From assembly GCA_021495925.1 (NCBI GenBank), contig JAKEKT010000001.1, forward strand, positions 744,001-808,000: a stretch of DNA of 64,000 nucleotides, in the 5' to 3' direction. Of this stretch, positions 1-11,106 are shown piece after piece (position 1 is the first letter of the stretch; every line of letters begins with the position of its first letter). A program made the translations under genes and the position numbers. The notes under the pieces were generated by a model. That model was given only the letters and a program-made list of their open reading frames with translations. It did no database searches and was not told the DNA's origin. Source of the stretch: Diplodia intermedia (Eukaryota > Ascomycota > Dothideomycetes > Botryosphaeriales > Botryosphaeriaceae).

Positions 1-1171
1 GGCATCGGACCTGCTGGTCGGCGCCTTCAAGGCCCTGATAGACCGCTCAAAGATCGACCCCAAGCTCGTTGAGGACGTTGCCGTCGGCACAGTGCTCGCG
101 CCTGGCGGTGGTGCCACCGAGTTCCGCGCCGCCGCCATCGCTGCCGGCTTCCCGCTCTCCGCCGGCGTCAAGAGCTTGAACCGCCAGTGCAGCTCGGGAC
201 TGCAGGCATGTGTGGATATTGCGAATGCCATCAAGGCAGGCGTAATCGACGTCGGTGTGGGTGCGGGTGTCGAGAGCATGAGCACGCAGTATGGGTAAGT
301 GGGGGTTTGTGATGGTGCCCGTCTTTCCCGAAGTTGCATCTATGACTGACATGAACATAAAATGCACAGTCCTCAAGCCGTTAGCGAATTTTCCGAACTC
401 CTCGACTCCGTCCCGGAATCCAAGAACTGCAAGGTGCCCATGGGTGTCCTGTCGGAGGCAATGGCCAAGGATAAGGGCGTCCAGCGCGCCAAACAGGACG
501 CCTTCGCGGCGAAGTCATTCCAGAAGGCCGAGGCGGCGCAGAAGGCGGGACTCTTCGACGAGGAGATCGCGCCTCTGGACAACATCCTGTGGCAGGACCC
601 CAAAACGGATGAGGAGAAACGCATCAGAGTGGCCAAAGACGACGGTGTCCGGCCGGGCATGACGGCCGAAGGTCTGGGCAAGATACGCCCCGCCTTCGCC
701 AAGGACGGCAGCATTCATGCCGGCAATGCATCGCAGGTGAGCGATGGTGCGGCGGCGGTGCTGCTCATGAAGCGCAGCACAGCGCTCAAGCTGGGCCAGA
801 ACATCCTGGGCAAATTCGTGCAGGCGTCGGTAGTGGGCGTGCCGCCTCTATTGATGGGCGTGGGCCCCGCGGCCGCCATCCCCGTGGTCTTGGAGAAGAC
901 GGGCCTGAACACGAAGGAGATTGACATTTATGAGATCAACGAGGCCTTCGCCAGCCAGTGCGTCTTCTGCATTGAGGAACTCGGGTTGGATGCGGAGAAG
1001 GTCAATCCCAAGGGCGGCGCCATCGCTTTCGGTCACCCGCTCGGCTGCACCGGCGCCAGACAGGTTAGCACGCTGCTGTACGAGCTGAAGAGGAGGAAGC
1101 AGCAGATTGGCGTGACGAGCATGTGTGTGGGTACAGGCATGGGTATGGCGGCCGTTTGGGTTGCGGAGTAA
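1..1171 (+). CDS. POT1: Peroxisomal 3-ketoacyl-CoA thiolase, 5' end cut off by window
   Basis: Catalyses the last step of fatty-acid beta-oxidation, splitting 3-ketoacyl-CoA with CoA to give acetyl-CoA. The visible part has two exons, 1-294 (reading frame starts at base 2) and 370-1171, joined by an intron of 75 bp (GTAAGT...ACAG). The acyl-accepting Cys lies in NRQCSSGLQA near 187-189. The C-terminal catalytic motifs are also present: GHPLG with its His near 1036, and CVGTGMG with its Cys near 1126. The protein ends in WVAE, so there is no C-terminal PTS1; family members normally use an N-terminal PTS2, which would be upstream of the window. A cytosolic acetyl-CoA acetyltransferase is the main alternative, but the NEAFASQ and GGAIAFGHP context fits the peroxisomal type better. 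The start codon is not in the window. Confidence 0.93.
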
Positions 1172-1956
1172 ATCCTTTAATTCTTATGTATGTTTATTGA
1201 ATGAAAGATTTTTACGTCTGCTTTGTACTCTGCCTTCTTGTTGGATCTTGGTGTTTAATGATTCATCCTTGAAGCAGGACTCCGTCCAGGGTCTTACTCT
1301 AAACCCTAATATAGTGTTTTTTGTCCCACGTTGGAGTAGCAATCTGTTCCCTACTGGGGAGATTATTACCGCCTAGACTCTGCCTGACCTACGGCGGATC
1401 ATTTTGAGGAATTTGCTGGTCTCTTTACTGTTGTCATGATGTGTAGCCTCTATCTCCTGTTTAGTGGCTTGATTCAATTGAAAGGCAAACAGGAAAGGTA
1501 ACTCATTATCACCATTATTTTGATATTTCAATTGATGAGGAGTGAATGCCTTCTGTGGGGGTTGACTCAAACGTTCAATTGCCGCAATTCTTTGTTTCGT
1601 GAATTGTTCCTACCAAACAGACGTGAAGGAAATAAAAAAAGCATCACAAAGTTAACCCTCTCCTGCACTTTCCTCGCCTCATAAAAAAGGAGCGTACGCA
1701 CACACACACATTTGAGCTTTCTCCCAGGCCCGCTCAACATTGCTATTCGGTAGCCTGTCTCCATGATGGTCTTGGCGAGAAAAGAGAAAACCAAGTTGTG
1801 TGCGAGAGAAACCAGGGGAAGGAAGGAAGGAAGGAAGGAAGAGAAAGATGTAGAGAATGGAAACAACAAGACACTCCAGCGACACTATTGCTGCCTGATC
1901 CTGGCTATTCTTGACCCAGCTCCTTGAGAACATAGCAAGAAGGAATTTGGTCAAGT
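1172..1956. other. Convergent 3' intergenic region with a short GGAA repeat
   Basis: This lies between the thiolase stop codon and the far end of the Ser/Thr-rich frame on the opposite strand. It is more AT-rich than the genes and no coding signal is convincing. It contains six uninterrupted GGAA units at 1817-1840, a simple microsatellite. Confidence 0.6.
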
Positions 1957-2536
1957 TCAGCAGGGGATTTCGTAGCCACCGTTGCCAGCGACGCATAAAG
2001 TCGACGAACTCACTGGGTCGCTGATTCTCGTAGAGCTTGATGTGATCGTTGTCGTTATCAGAGAAGTCGTCAAAGTCGTCGAGGGGATAGAGAAAGAGGT
2101 GGTGCTGGCTCCAATGGTGGTTGTCGGGTCGGTCGAAGTACTGGATCCGGTGAGCGTTGACGTGCCGGTCGAAGTCGAAGTACCAGTCGAAGTACCAGTC
2201 GAAGTCTCAGTGTCGGTACTCGTGGAAGTTCCGGTCGAAGTCGAGGTGCCGGTTGAAGTCGATGTGCCGGTCGAAGTTTCAGTGGCGGTCGAAGTTTCAG
2301 TGCCGCTGGTAGTGGTTGATGTGGTGGTTCCGGTGGACGTCGAGGTACCCGTTGACGTGGACGTGCCCGTGGAGGTCGAAGTACCGGTTGAGGTCACTGT
2401 TCCGGTCGAGGTTGAAGTGCCGGTCGAAGTTGAAGTGCCAGTTGAGGTGGAAATTGTCGTGGACGTACCAGAATTGGTGGACTCGGTTAAAGTGATGGAG
2501 TTTGTTGTTGAGGACAAAGTCCCAGAGGTGGTGGAG
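1957..2536 (-). CDS. Ser/Thr-rich mucin-like tail, possibly the 3' exon of the secreted-protein gene
   Basis: The frame encodes about 190 residues, mostly repeats of Thr-Ser-Thr-Gly, and ends with a short Cys-containing stretch (...LCVAGNGGYEIPC) before the stop. Such stretches are typical O-glycosylated stalks of fungal cell-surface proteins. The frame is open upstream without interruption to the TGA that ends the secreted-protein gene at 2644-2646, and it is in the same phase. A possible splice route uses donor GTGACT at 2647 and acceptor CCAG at 2537. It joins ...ACRSA directly to STTSGT..., gives a protein of 333 residues and preserves the frame. Stop-codon readthrough is the other route. 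No GPI-anchor signal is seen at the end. Whether this is expressed at all is inference; the complementary strand is also open but reads as an unlikely Val-Glu-Pro repeat. Confidence 0.42.
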
Positions 2537-2643
2537 CTGGCCGTTGAGGAAGAAGTGCCTGTGGAAGTGCCTGTGGAAGTGGACGATGGGGAAACGGTTG
2601 ATGATGACGATGCGGACGAAGACGACGACGGGCCCGAAGGGAG

Positions 2644-3183
2644 TCACGCGCTGCGACAGGCAACGGACCTGGTCTTGTTGTCGAAGTTAAGTTGGCCGAG
2701 GTTGTTGATACCCCCCGCGAAAATCTTGGGAGTGGAGGCGCCCTCGCAGCCCTCGTTGCTTCGTAAGGTTAGCTGGATGTCCACGTGAAGATGTGTCAAC
2801 ACGGCTGAGGTACTCACGCCCAGAGAATGCAATACCAGTCATCAGGAACAGTGATTGAGGTGGCCTTTTGGTCAATGGCTAGACCACCGAGGTTGACTGT
2901 GGTTTCTTCAATGTCAACGAAGTCTCTTTTGCAAATGCTTCACTGCTTTCTCGCTCAGCTGGCGTCCGGGTCACTTACAGCAAGAGTTCTTCCCGTCGCT
3001 GGGGCTGAACGTGTAGGACTGGGGTTTGAAAGGGCTACCGTCGGCATCGTTGCCGTTCTTCTGACCGGGACCGTTCCACAGTGTCACCGGCTTGACGGCC
3101 TGCCCAATTCTTGGGACCAAGGCGAAGGCACTGGCGGTCGAGGCGCCCATGAGCAGGGCAGTGAAGAGGCCGGCGGCGTGCAT
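2644..3183 (-). CDS. Small secreted cysteine-containing protein
   Basis: The family is not recognised. The protein of 141 residues starts with a clear signal peptide (hydrophobic core about residues 4-17, cleavage likely after ASA near 18). Exons are 3183-2979, 2923-2818 and 2758-2644. The introns are 55 bp (GTAAGT...GAG) and 59 bp (GTGAGT...AAG), and all phases fit. The mature part of about 120 residues contains four Cys (in NSCYF, WYCIL, NEGCEG and SVACRS), which could form two disulfides. A TATA-like element lies about 100 nt upstream at 3283-3295. The size, signal peptide and even cysteine count fit a small secreted protein or effector-type candidate, but no function can be assigned. Directly after the stop the same frame continues as a Ser/Thr-rich repeat, so the annotated stop may not be the only end. 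Confidence 0.7.
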
Positions 3184-3282
3184 TTTGGCGGGTGGGTTGC
3201 GGGTGGTTGGCGGTGAAGTGAAGGTAGCGAGAGTAGACTGGAGAGAGCTGTCTGGTGGTGGTGAAGGAGAGCAACGGTTGGA

Positions 3283-3295
3283 CTTTATATATATC
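3283..3295 (-). promoter_or_regulatory. TATA-like element of the secreted-protein gene
   Basis: The minus strand reads GATATATATAAAG about 100 nt before the ATG at 3183. Position and sequence fit a TATA box. The rest of the 525-bp interval 3184-3708 (promoter of this gene plus 3' flank of the GH31 gene) shows no other recognisable feature. Confidence 0.5.
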
Positions 3296-3708
3296 TTTCC
3301 GGGGCTCACACAGGCTGCCTCCTTCAACATGACGAGCTGTGGATGCTGGGAGTCGCCGAGGAAGCACGGTGGGACGGCAGCGAGTATCACGTCTCAAGGT
3401 CAGGTACGCGGCCCGACAGCGTTAGCGGCAGCTTGTGTCATGGTTTGCGGTGCCTTGTATTCTTTGCGGCGCTCAGACAACCTTCCCGAAGCGGAGGCAG
3501 CGTTACGTGATGCGCGTTGCACGAAGAAGGAACGAACCACGCCAACCCCACACTTCCTTTGACCCGCTCACCCTCCCTTCCCACATCGGCGTCTGCGCAA
3601 CGTCCGTCAGCAGCCTCGATTGTATGGATTTTCCTTTGTATCCACGGGCGCGGTGGCCCTTGCGTGCTGTGTCAGAGCTGGGGCTGGATAGGCAATGGCG
3701 AGGCCCGG

Positions 3709-6351
3709 TTACACGCGCCGAACCGTCGCCTCCGCCCCGAGTTTCTGCAGCCCGTCCCTGACGATGCTCGCCCCGTCGTCCGCCACGGTCAGCGTTGCTA
3801 CCCGCTCGCCCTTGGAGTCGACCACCTCGGCCGATTCGCCGCCCTTGGTATGGTACAGCCAGACGTCTGCGCCACGGCCTAGCCAGTCGTACGCGAAGCC
3901 TTCTCCCTTGACGCCTTCCTGCTCCTGTCCCAGCACCAGCACCGCACCCTCGCGCACGTAGAGCGGCAGCGTCTCAAAGCCGTGTTGCTCGCGGCGCCAG
4001 CCGGGGCCCTCGACCACGCTGCCGTCCCACCACGACGTCCACCTGCCCGCCGGCAGGTAGAACTCGACCTCGCCGTCCTCGCTAAAGACGGGAGCTGCCA
4101 GCAGGCTGTCACCAACCATGAACTGTCTGTCCAGAAACCAGCTGCTCGGGTCCGACGGGAACTCGAGGCACATGGCGCGCAGCGACAGCGGCCACCCGTT
4201 CCGCCGGCTGACCTCGCCTTGCGCGTACAGGTACGGCATCAACCGGCGCTTGAGACGCACAAAGGTGCGCAGCACGCTCGTTGCGCTGCCTTCCCCGGCC
4301 GCCCCGCTGTCGATGAGCCAGGGCACGCGGTACGAGTTCGACCCGTGCAGACGGCTGTGCGAGCATAGCAGCCCGAACGCTACCCACCGTTTGTAGATCC
4401 ACGGTGGCGGGTTGCCCTCGAAGCCACCGATGTCGCAGGACCAGAAGCTGAAGCCTGACAGCCCGATCGACAGCCCGCCGCGCACCGACTCGGCAAGCGC
4501 GGCAGGCGTGGACTCGCAGTCGCCACCCCAGCACTGCACACCTTCGGTCAGCCAGTCGTCTGTTCTCTTGAAGGAGCTTCACATCCCGAAGAGGAAATGC
4601 ACAGAAGCGGGAAACGCGTAGCTTACCAACGGGAAGCGTTGTGTCCCGGCCGTGGCGGCACGCGCAAACAACACCGCCTGGTCCTTTCCATAGCGGTCCT
4701 GCAGCGCCTCATACACCATCTTGTTGTACCAGAAGGCGTAGTAGTTGTGCATCCGGCCTGGATCAACCGTCTCATCGTGCCACTGGACATCCGTGGCGGG
4801 AATGCGTTCCCCAAAATCCGTCTTGATGGTGTCGATGCCTAGGTCGAACAGCTGCTTCAGACAGCCCACGTACCATTCACGCGCTGCTGGGTTCGTAATG
4901 TCCACGATGCCCATGCCCGTCTGCCAGAGGTCCCACTGCCACACGTCTCCGTTCTTGCGTTTGAGCAGGTAGCCCCGCTCGGCTGCGTACTGGAACACGG
5001 GAGATGCCTGCCCCAGGTACGGGTTGATCCAGACGCACACCTTGTTCGCCAGCTTGCTCTCCTTCATCCGCCTGATCTGACCGGCCGGATCTGGAAAATG
5101 CTCCGACGAGAATACGAAGTCGCACCAGTGGAAAGCCCTCAGCCAGAAGCAGTCGAAGTGAAATGTTTCGACGGGCACCTCGCGCGAGTGCATCTCCTCG
5201 AGGAAGTGTGTAACCGTCCTCTCGTTATAGTCGGTTGTGAAGGATGTCGAAAGCCACAACCCAAAACTCCAAGCAGGCAGCTTTCCGGGCTTTCCGGTGA
5301 GAATCGAGTACTTGGTCAGCACTTCCTTGGGTCCCGAAGGCCCGTAGATGATGTACCACTTCAGTCGCTGGCCCTCGACTGATGCCTGAAGACGACAGCA
5401 GCGTTCACTGCCGATTTCCAGAGACACTCTGTCTGGGGTGTCGATGAAAATGCCGTAGCCTTTGGAGCTGAGGTAGAAGGAGATGTTCTTGTAAGCCTGA
5501 TCACTAGAAGTGCCGCCGTCCTCATTCCACAACTCGACCGCCTGGCCTACCTTGTTCCACGCCCCGAACCGTTCTCCTAAGCCGTGGATGGACTCGCCCA
5601 CACCGAGTTCATGCTGCGTGAAGACGTAATGTTGGATGTTACGCATGTCCTCCACTTGCTTCGGATTGGTCGTCGGTGGGCTGTATGCAAGCCCGACACT
5701 ACGGTTCAGTAGCTGTGTGAGCTCTTTCGAGCCGTCGGTAGCATGGAAGCGAATATCGAAAGCTTGAGGATCCGGCCCGACGGTGGCAGACAGTGCTCCG
5801 GACGTGAGTGTAGTGCCCTTCTCTCCTTTACTGATGCTTGCTGTGGTCTTGTCAGTAGCCAAACTTTCCGTCGCGAAGGACCGACCTACTCTTTCCAAGC
5901 GCTGGTCGTCCATCCGGATATAAATCAAAGTTCGGTCCCCTCCTCTGAGCTCCAGAGAAATGAGTGGCTTCAATGGAGATCACGCCGTCGAACTGAGCCT
6001 CGACCTCGACGTTGATTGTGCTCAAATTCAGCGTGTCGCCACGAGAGCGAATATGCCGTGTGGGGCAAAGGAGGTTGAGCGCCTTGTCGTCGCGAGGAGT
6101 GACGGTATAGATGTCTTCGGCGTACTGAACATGCTTGTCGGCTGCAGCGAGCCACATGCCTGGAGATTGTTAGAACCCCCGGAACTTCCTATCAAGGGCA
6201 CAGCCTTTAGAACTAGAATCAGACCAGCGACCTAGATCTCACGGCTGAAGTAGATCACGCCCGTGGGTCGATTGAGACGCATGGTAGAGAACAGAGCGCC
6301 GTCCACAATGGGAAGTAGATGGAATCTGGGCTTACCATCGCGAAACTTCAT
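3709..6351 (-). CDS. GH31 alpha-xylosidase (YicI-type)
   Basis: Predicted to remove terminal alpha-xylose from xyloglucan oligosaccharides or isoprimeverose; alpha-glucosidase activity is possible within GH31. It has 774 residues, the usual length for the YicI group. Exons are 6351-6336, 6159-5890, 5840-4627 and 4533-3709; the introns of 176, 49 and 93 bp are all phase-consistent. The first exon has only 16 nt and encodes MKFRD plus one base, joining to GMWLAAADKH. The nucleophile Asp is in KTDFGERIP near residue 436. The general acid/base Asp is in CWGGDC near residue 505, and that motif is formed exactly at the third splice junction. GLGERF, HFDCFW, VWINPY and SHSRLHGS are further family motifs. 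No signal peptide is present, so the enzyme is probably intracellular and acts on imported oligosaccharides. Confidence 0.92.
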
Positions 6352-6847
6352 TTTGGCTGGCAGGCGCAGGGATTGGTACGCTGGCTTCTTTCACCACAAG
6401 CTCCTCCAAAGCAAAGAAGCACCCAATGGCTCTTTATTATGGGCTGCGCCGCTCGTTTAAACGAGCTCTCTCCACTCTTCTCATCTGCTGATGAGGAGAA
6501 AACCGAGAGCCTCTGTATATAGCCCCGTCCGCTGATTCGTACATCGCTTAGAGGAAAAGCTGCGTGCATGCTCAACCCCGCCTTACTGTAGCTGACCGGA
6601 GACACCTTCTCCGCAGAGCTCTGGTGTCGATGCCCCACTTGCGTTTGGCCCCATCTGTTGAATGCAGTATCGCCGTCTCGTGAGGCGACTGGGGTGGGAT
6701 TTATCCGTTGGCTAAAATTGGCCGCCGGAAGATCTTCGACCGAAGACCGCGAGCAGCGCGCCTGTTCCACCCACGACGCGTCTCCCAGATCCCCCGGATT
6801 TTCCGCTCTCCACAGCCCAGTCCGACGCCGCTCGAAGAGACGCGACA
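6352..6847. promoter_or_regulatory. Divergent promoter region of the GH31 and TMEM42-like genes
   Basis: This interval of 496 bp separates two divergent starts. The minus strand carries GGGGCTATATACAG at about 6512-6525, roughly 165 nt before the GH31 ATG, which fits a TATA box. No TATA is obvious on the plus side. Confidence 0.5.
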
Positions 6848-7529
6848 ATGGCCGCCACTGCTCCCAAGCCCATGAGCGCATGGCTCGTCTTGGCCATCGG
6901 CAGCGGTGCCTGCGCCGCCTTCAACGGCATGTTCGCAAAGCTGTACGCCCCCTCCGCCGAAGCACCCACAGCGATCCCGACAGAGCCACTGATGTCCCCT
7001 CGCAATTAGCACGACGACGTCCCTCACGACCAGCTGGTCGCACGCGCTGCTTTCCTTCTTCCAACTCTCGCCGGACAACAAGGTCTTCGAGTTCGCCTTC
7101 CGCGGCGTCTTCTTCCTGCTCAACCTACTCTTCAACGCCATCATGTGGGGCCTCTTCACGCGCGCCCTCACCCTCGCCTCGTCGACCGTGCGCGTCAGCA
7201 TCATCAACACCTCGGCCAATTTCATGGTCACCGCCGTCCTCGGCGCCCTCATCTTCGGTGAGTCCTTGCCCGGCTTGTGGTGGTTGGGTGCCGCGATGCT
7301 GGTCGCCGGCAGCGTTATCATCGGGAGGAGGGAGGAGAAGACGATCAAGGGGACGGAATCGGCTGGTGGTGCGGACGGGCTTGTGGTCGGGTCCGGGAGT
7401 GAGGAGGAGAGGGAGAGGTTCTTAGATCACCAGGACGGGGCTGAGGACGACGCTGAGGACGACGACGCAGTGGAGTTGGGGACAGTGCCAGAGGTGGGGA
7501 GCGAGGACGAGCACGAGGGCTGGAGATGA
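6848..7529 (+). CDS. TMEM42-like / EamA-type small membrane protein
   Basis: A protein of 204 residues from two exons, 6848-6942 and 7010-7529, separated by an intron of 67 bp (GTACGC...TTAG). About four hydrophobic helices are visible: residues near 10-30 with GACAAFNGMFAKL, then FEFAFRGVFFLLNLLFNAIMWG, the segment before and including SIINTSANFMVTAVLGALIFGE, and GLWWLGAAMLVAGSVIIG. This matches half of a drug/metabolite-transporter fold as in TMEM42, whose substrate is unknown. The C-terminal third is cytosolic-looking and very acidic (runs of Glu/Asp). It is divergent from the GH31 gene and convergent with MTR3. Confidence is good for the family and low for function. Confidence 0.78.
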
Positions 7530-7911
7530 TTTACAAAAGCTTAGCATAGCAGACTGAGTGGTCATGCGAGTATCGACACCACTCCGAATGAAGTATATTA
7601 CGGCACTCTCGACTTCCGTGGATACGTCGTTCGACCTTTGCGATTAGTGCCTGCCGTTGCGGCCCTTATCTCGCCCGCGGCTCATCTCTGAGGCCTGAAA
7701 CGTTCTTGGCCCCTGTGGCTCTTCGACCTGCTCCGGCAGCCTTTTCAGAGATGCTGTAAGCTAAGATCGTTGTTGTTTCCTATTTCCTTCGTCTACCCGC
7801 GGTGACCGATCTTTCCCCAAGGCCTTCCCTTTTTGACCTTCCAAAACGCCGAACGCTATGCAGTTGTTCTCGTGAGCCTGGAGAGTAGCCCGCAAGATGA
7901 TATTTTGTTCC
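7530..7911. other. Short convergent 3' intergenic region
   Basis: A stretch of 382 bp between the ends of the TMEM42-like gene (+) and MTR3 (-). I see no gene, repeat or RNA in it. Confidence 0.6.
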
Positions 7912-8958
7912 TCAGCCTGCCATCTCAACATCCGCCCCTCCAGCCTGAGACAGCTTCCCAGCAAACTGAGGAAATTTGAGGGCCGCCGATTCTTTGACGG
8001 CTTCTTCCAGGACTAATCTTGAGGCTAGAGCAGCCTGGACGGACCTCTCCACGAGATCTTCGGCACGAGCCCCCGCATCTCCCTTCATCCACAGCTCCGT
8101 TATCTCATCCCTCCCGGGCAGGTATCCTACGACGCAAGCGGCCACCAGATCCTTGTGCTCGGGCGGGCTCGGATCCAAGACCAGCTCCTCCTCGCCGGCC
8201 TCGTTCCTCACTAACGCCGCCACACCACCAGCAACCATATCGACGCAGTCGATGCCCGCGTCCACGATAGCCGCAGTCGCGACCGTGATGCAGCCAGCCA
8301 GTACGTTCATCATGCCCCAGCCCATGCCGACGCTGCCATTGCCAACACCGGGGTCCAGCCCCAGCTCGTCGCCCGCCCAGCCGTCCTCCTCGCCCTCCAA
8401 CACGGTGATGATGACATCGACGCCGCTTTTGGGCCAGCGCTCGCCGATGACGATGCCGCGCAGGGCCGCCTCCAGATGCTGGCCGAGGTCACGCTCACCG
8501 GCGTCGCGCACGTATCCGCGGCGCTGGCGCGCGGCGAAGGGCGCGAACTTGAGCGTCGTCGTCAGGTTGAGGTAGGGCGTGAAAGGCGAGGAGCGCGGCA
8601 GCGGCTTTGGACCCTGCACCACGCAGGACAGCTTCAGGCTGCCGGTGGGGAAGGCGAGGCTGGCACTGGTGGGTTTGGCGGCGATGGAGGTGGTGGGTCT
8701 GATGGTAGTCGAGGGCGTGAGTTCGAGGTAGGCAGAGCCGGAGGCGGAAGGGGTGAGGCCGGTCTTCAGGACTACAATGTGTCAATGGCAGCCACTGCGA
8801 GGGCGAATTGAGGGCGTACATATTTTGCGCAGCTCGTCCGAGTTCCTTGAGCGCGTCGGGCGGGTTGGCGCGGAGGCTTCGTAGCTGGGCAGGGTGGATG
8901 CGAAGACCGGGGCGGTTGTGCCGCCGGCTGGGGCATTTGTGCGGCGTCTGTCGGTCAT
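7912..8958 (-). CDS. MTR3: Exosome complex subunit MTR3 (RNase PH domain)
   Basis: A structural subunit of the hexameric ring of the RNA exosome, which degrades and trims RNA 3' ends in nucleus and cytoplasm; the eukaryotic ring subunits are catalytically inactive. Exons are 8958-8820 and 8771-7912, with an intron of 48 bp (GTACGC...GTAG), giving 332 residues. The N-terminus is a Pro/Arg-rich stretch followed by RTGLTPSASGSAYLEL-like sequence, which corresponds to the strand in which RNase PH proteins carry their GS-A motif. CVVQGPKPLPRSSPF, the RRGYVRDAGERDLGQHLEAALRG segment, and a late region with GVAALVRNEAG follow family order. RRP42 or RRP46 are alternatives, but the position of the gap between strands and the long N-terminus favour MTR3. 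Confidence 0.82.
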
Positions 8959-11106
8959 TGGAGCGATTTGAGGTGTTTGGCGTGGATTCTCTTGAACCGT
9001 GACGCATGGCGGGTAGATTTGCGTGTCGGTGCTGCTGCTGCCAAGATGCCGACTTACCGAGCGCACAGACTCGTGCACAAAGTCGGGACGTCTGAAGTTG
9101 TTCGGCGGCCGGGCGCCGCTTCGGGCGCGCCTCGGGTGCCGCGCTGTGAAATTCTTCCCACAACGAAACACGACCTTCTCTCTCCTTCATCTCCAACCCT
9201 CCTCCGCCACCTTTCGCTGCACAACTCTCGGCTGTAAGTCATCCGCCCCTCTGATCCGCACATCATCTTCACAGGAAGAAATCCTATCACAACTGTTTCG
9301 GGCGACCATCCTGTGGGCCATGAACAACATGCACTACCATCTGACTACACATCTCAAATCCTCACTTTGCAACACTACCGGGGCTTGAGAACGCGTCACT
9401 GACAAGTCGGCCCTAGGTTCAGCATGCAGCCACAACAGCCAGGTTGCTCAGCCAACTTGCGCCACTCCTAGCCCTCGTCACTGTAGCTCGACCCCGCGCA
9501 AGATCAGCCGCCACGTACGCGTGGCATGGCGTGGGCTCGGCCGCTGCGCTCACCTAAGCTGATGGCCTGCTACGGACGAGTCTGGTTGTATGTCCGCGTG
9601 TGGTGGCATTGGAGTCCTCTCCGCATACATTGAATCGGGAGTCGAAAAGATGCGGTTAGTCGAAGGGGTGGTGTGCCATGGCCTGCGACATGTCATGGTC
9701 GTCCACGGCAACCACCCCTATTGATCCTCCAGGAGCACTGTAAGCGATTTCATATTTCCGTTGCCCCAGCTCCTATGATGATCGGTTTTAATTATCAGTT
9801 CTGCTACTGAACATTCATGTGGAAATCTTCTACCAAGCTTACCATGTCTGATTTTTGAGCTACTTTTTGATTTATTAATGCGCGAGGCTTGCGTTGTCGG
9901 ACTCAGCTAACGTCTGATTCTAGCACCCATATGGCGTGCGCTACTAGAGATCGTCAGCAGCCTTCTCACCGAGCACCCGATGCCGATTGCGTCAAATGTA
10001 AGTTTCACCGGCACCCCGCAAGCCCGGGGTTTCCCCAAACTCTTCCTCTTGCAGAGATGAATCCTAGTCTATCCATTCAATGAGCCGCCCCGCCGGTCCA
10101 CCCTCCCGCACCGGACCCGCGATCCTACCCTGGGTCACGGGGATGATAGGTTGTGGAGTTGCTCAATCGTGCCGTCGACCGTTCCCTTCACGGGGAGCGC
10201 ACCCGATGGGTTTGCGGAGCGTAATTGCGGGCTTAGTGCTGCGGGCCGCGCTTGGAACCGTTTTGGGGCCAGCGCGTCTCGCGGCCGGTGGGAGGCATGA
10301 GTAAACCGGCTGTCTGAGTAAACGTGAGACATTCGCAGTGGTTTGGGGATGGGACGGAAGCAAGGGTCAACTCTTCCATGTCCTTCTCTGGCCACTGCAA
10401 AGTTTCACACGCACGCGCTACCCCACAAAACATTTGATTTTCTACTCAGGAACAAGTTGAGGCTGACTTGCTCTCGTTTCACCAGGTCCCTTCTTCTGCA
10501 CAACCCTTCTGACGCGGCGCCGGCGTATCAAGCTGACATGGGTTGACCCGCCCCGCCTCTATTTATAGTTTGAAAAGGTAGGTGGGGATCCCAGGATCCT
10601 TCAAACATGCATGTACGGTGAAAAGGGAAGAGGGGTAATGATTCCTGTCATCGCCCACCCACGTCATCATCCCGCTCTGTCGTGACACTACGTAGTAATT
10701 GTGAATAATGGCAATAAAAATTACAATCTACAAGAATCTTCTGGCGTACCAAACGAACGCTACCGCCCTTGCCGTCCATTCCGCTATGGCTTGAGTTTGT
10801 GATGTTTGTTCCCTAGTCAACAAAGAAATGGCCGTACTTCTCCGACGTCTTGAAAAGGTAGGCAATGAGAACGTTCAGTCTTACCTAGCGGTGGTGTGTA
10901 GATAGTAATGGTGAATGATCAGTATGGACTGTATACCTAGTAGCCAAAAAAAAAAGAAGAGAGTACTGGATCGACCTGAAATGAAATAAACCCTTCAAAG
11001 AGTGGTATCAACCGACGATGGCTCGCCTGCAAACAGGAAAAAAAAAAGACGGAACTGCAAAGCACCAATCTACACCTCATCCCGCGCTCCTACGCGCGTC
11101 ACCGCC
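8959..11106. other. Intergenic region of about 2.1 kb without recognisable genes
   Basis: It contains the MTR3 promoter on one side and the 3' flank of the DUF3112-type gene on the other. Short open frames occur but none has sensible composition, splice sites or family motifs. The 10560-10980 part is more AT-rich, and there are short poly-A runs near 10947 and 11039. Confidence 0.55.

Noticed and set aside
1982..2788. Open frame of 268 codons on the plus strand rich in Val-Glu-Pro
   Set aside because: It is the complement of the Thr-Ser-Gly repeat on the minus strand. The repeat unit is open in both directions, and the minus-strand reading gives a familiar fungal stalk that continues the secreted-protein frame.
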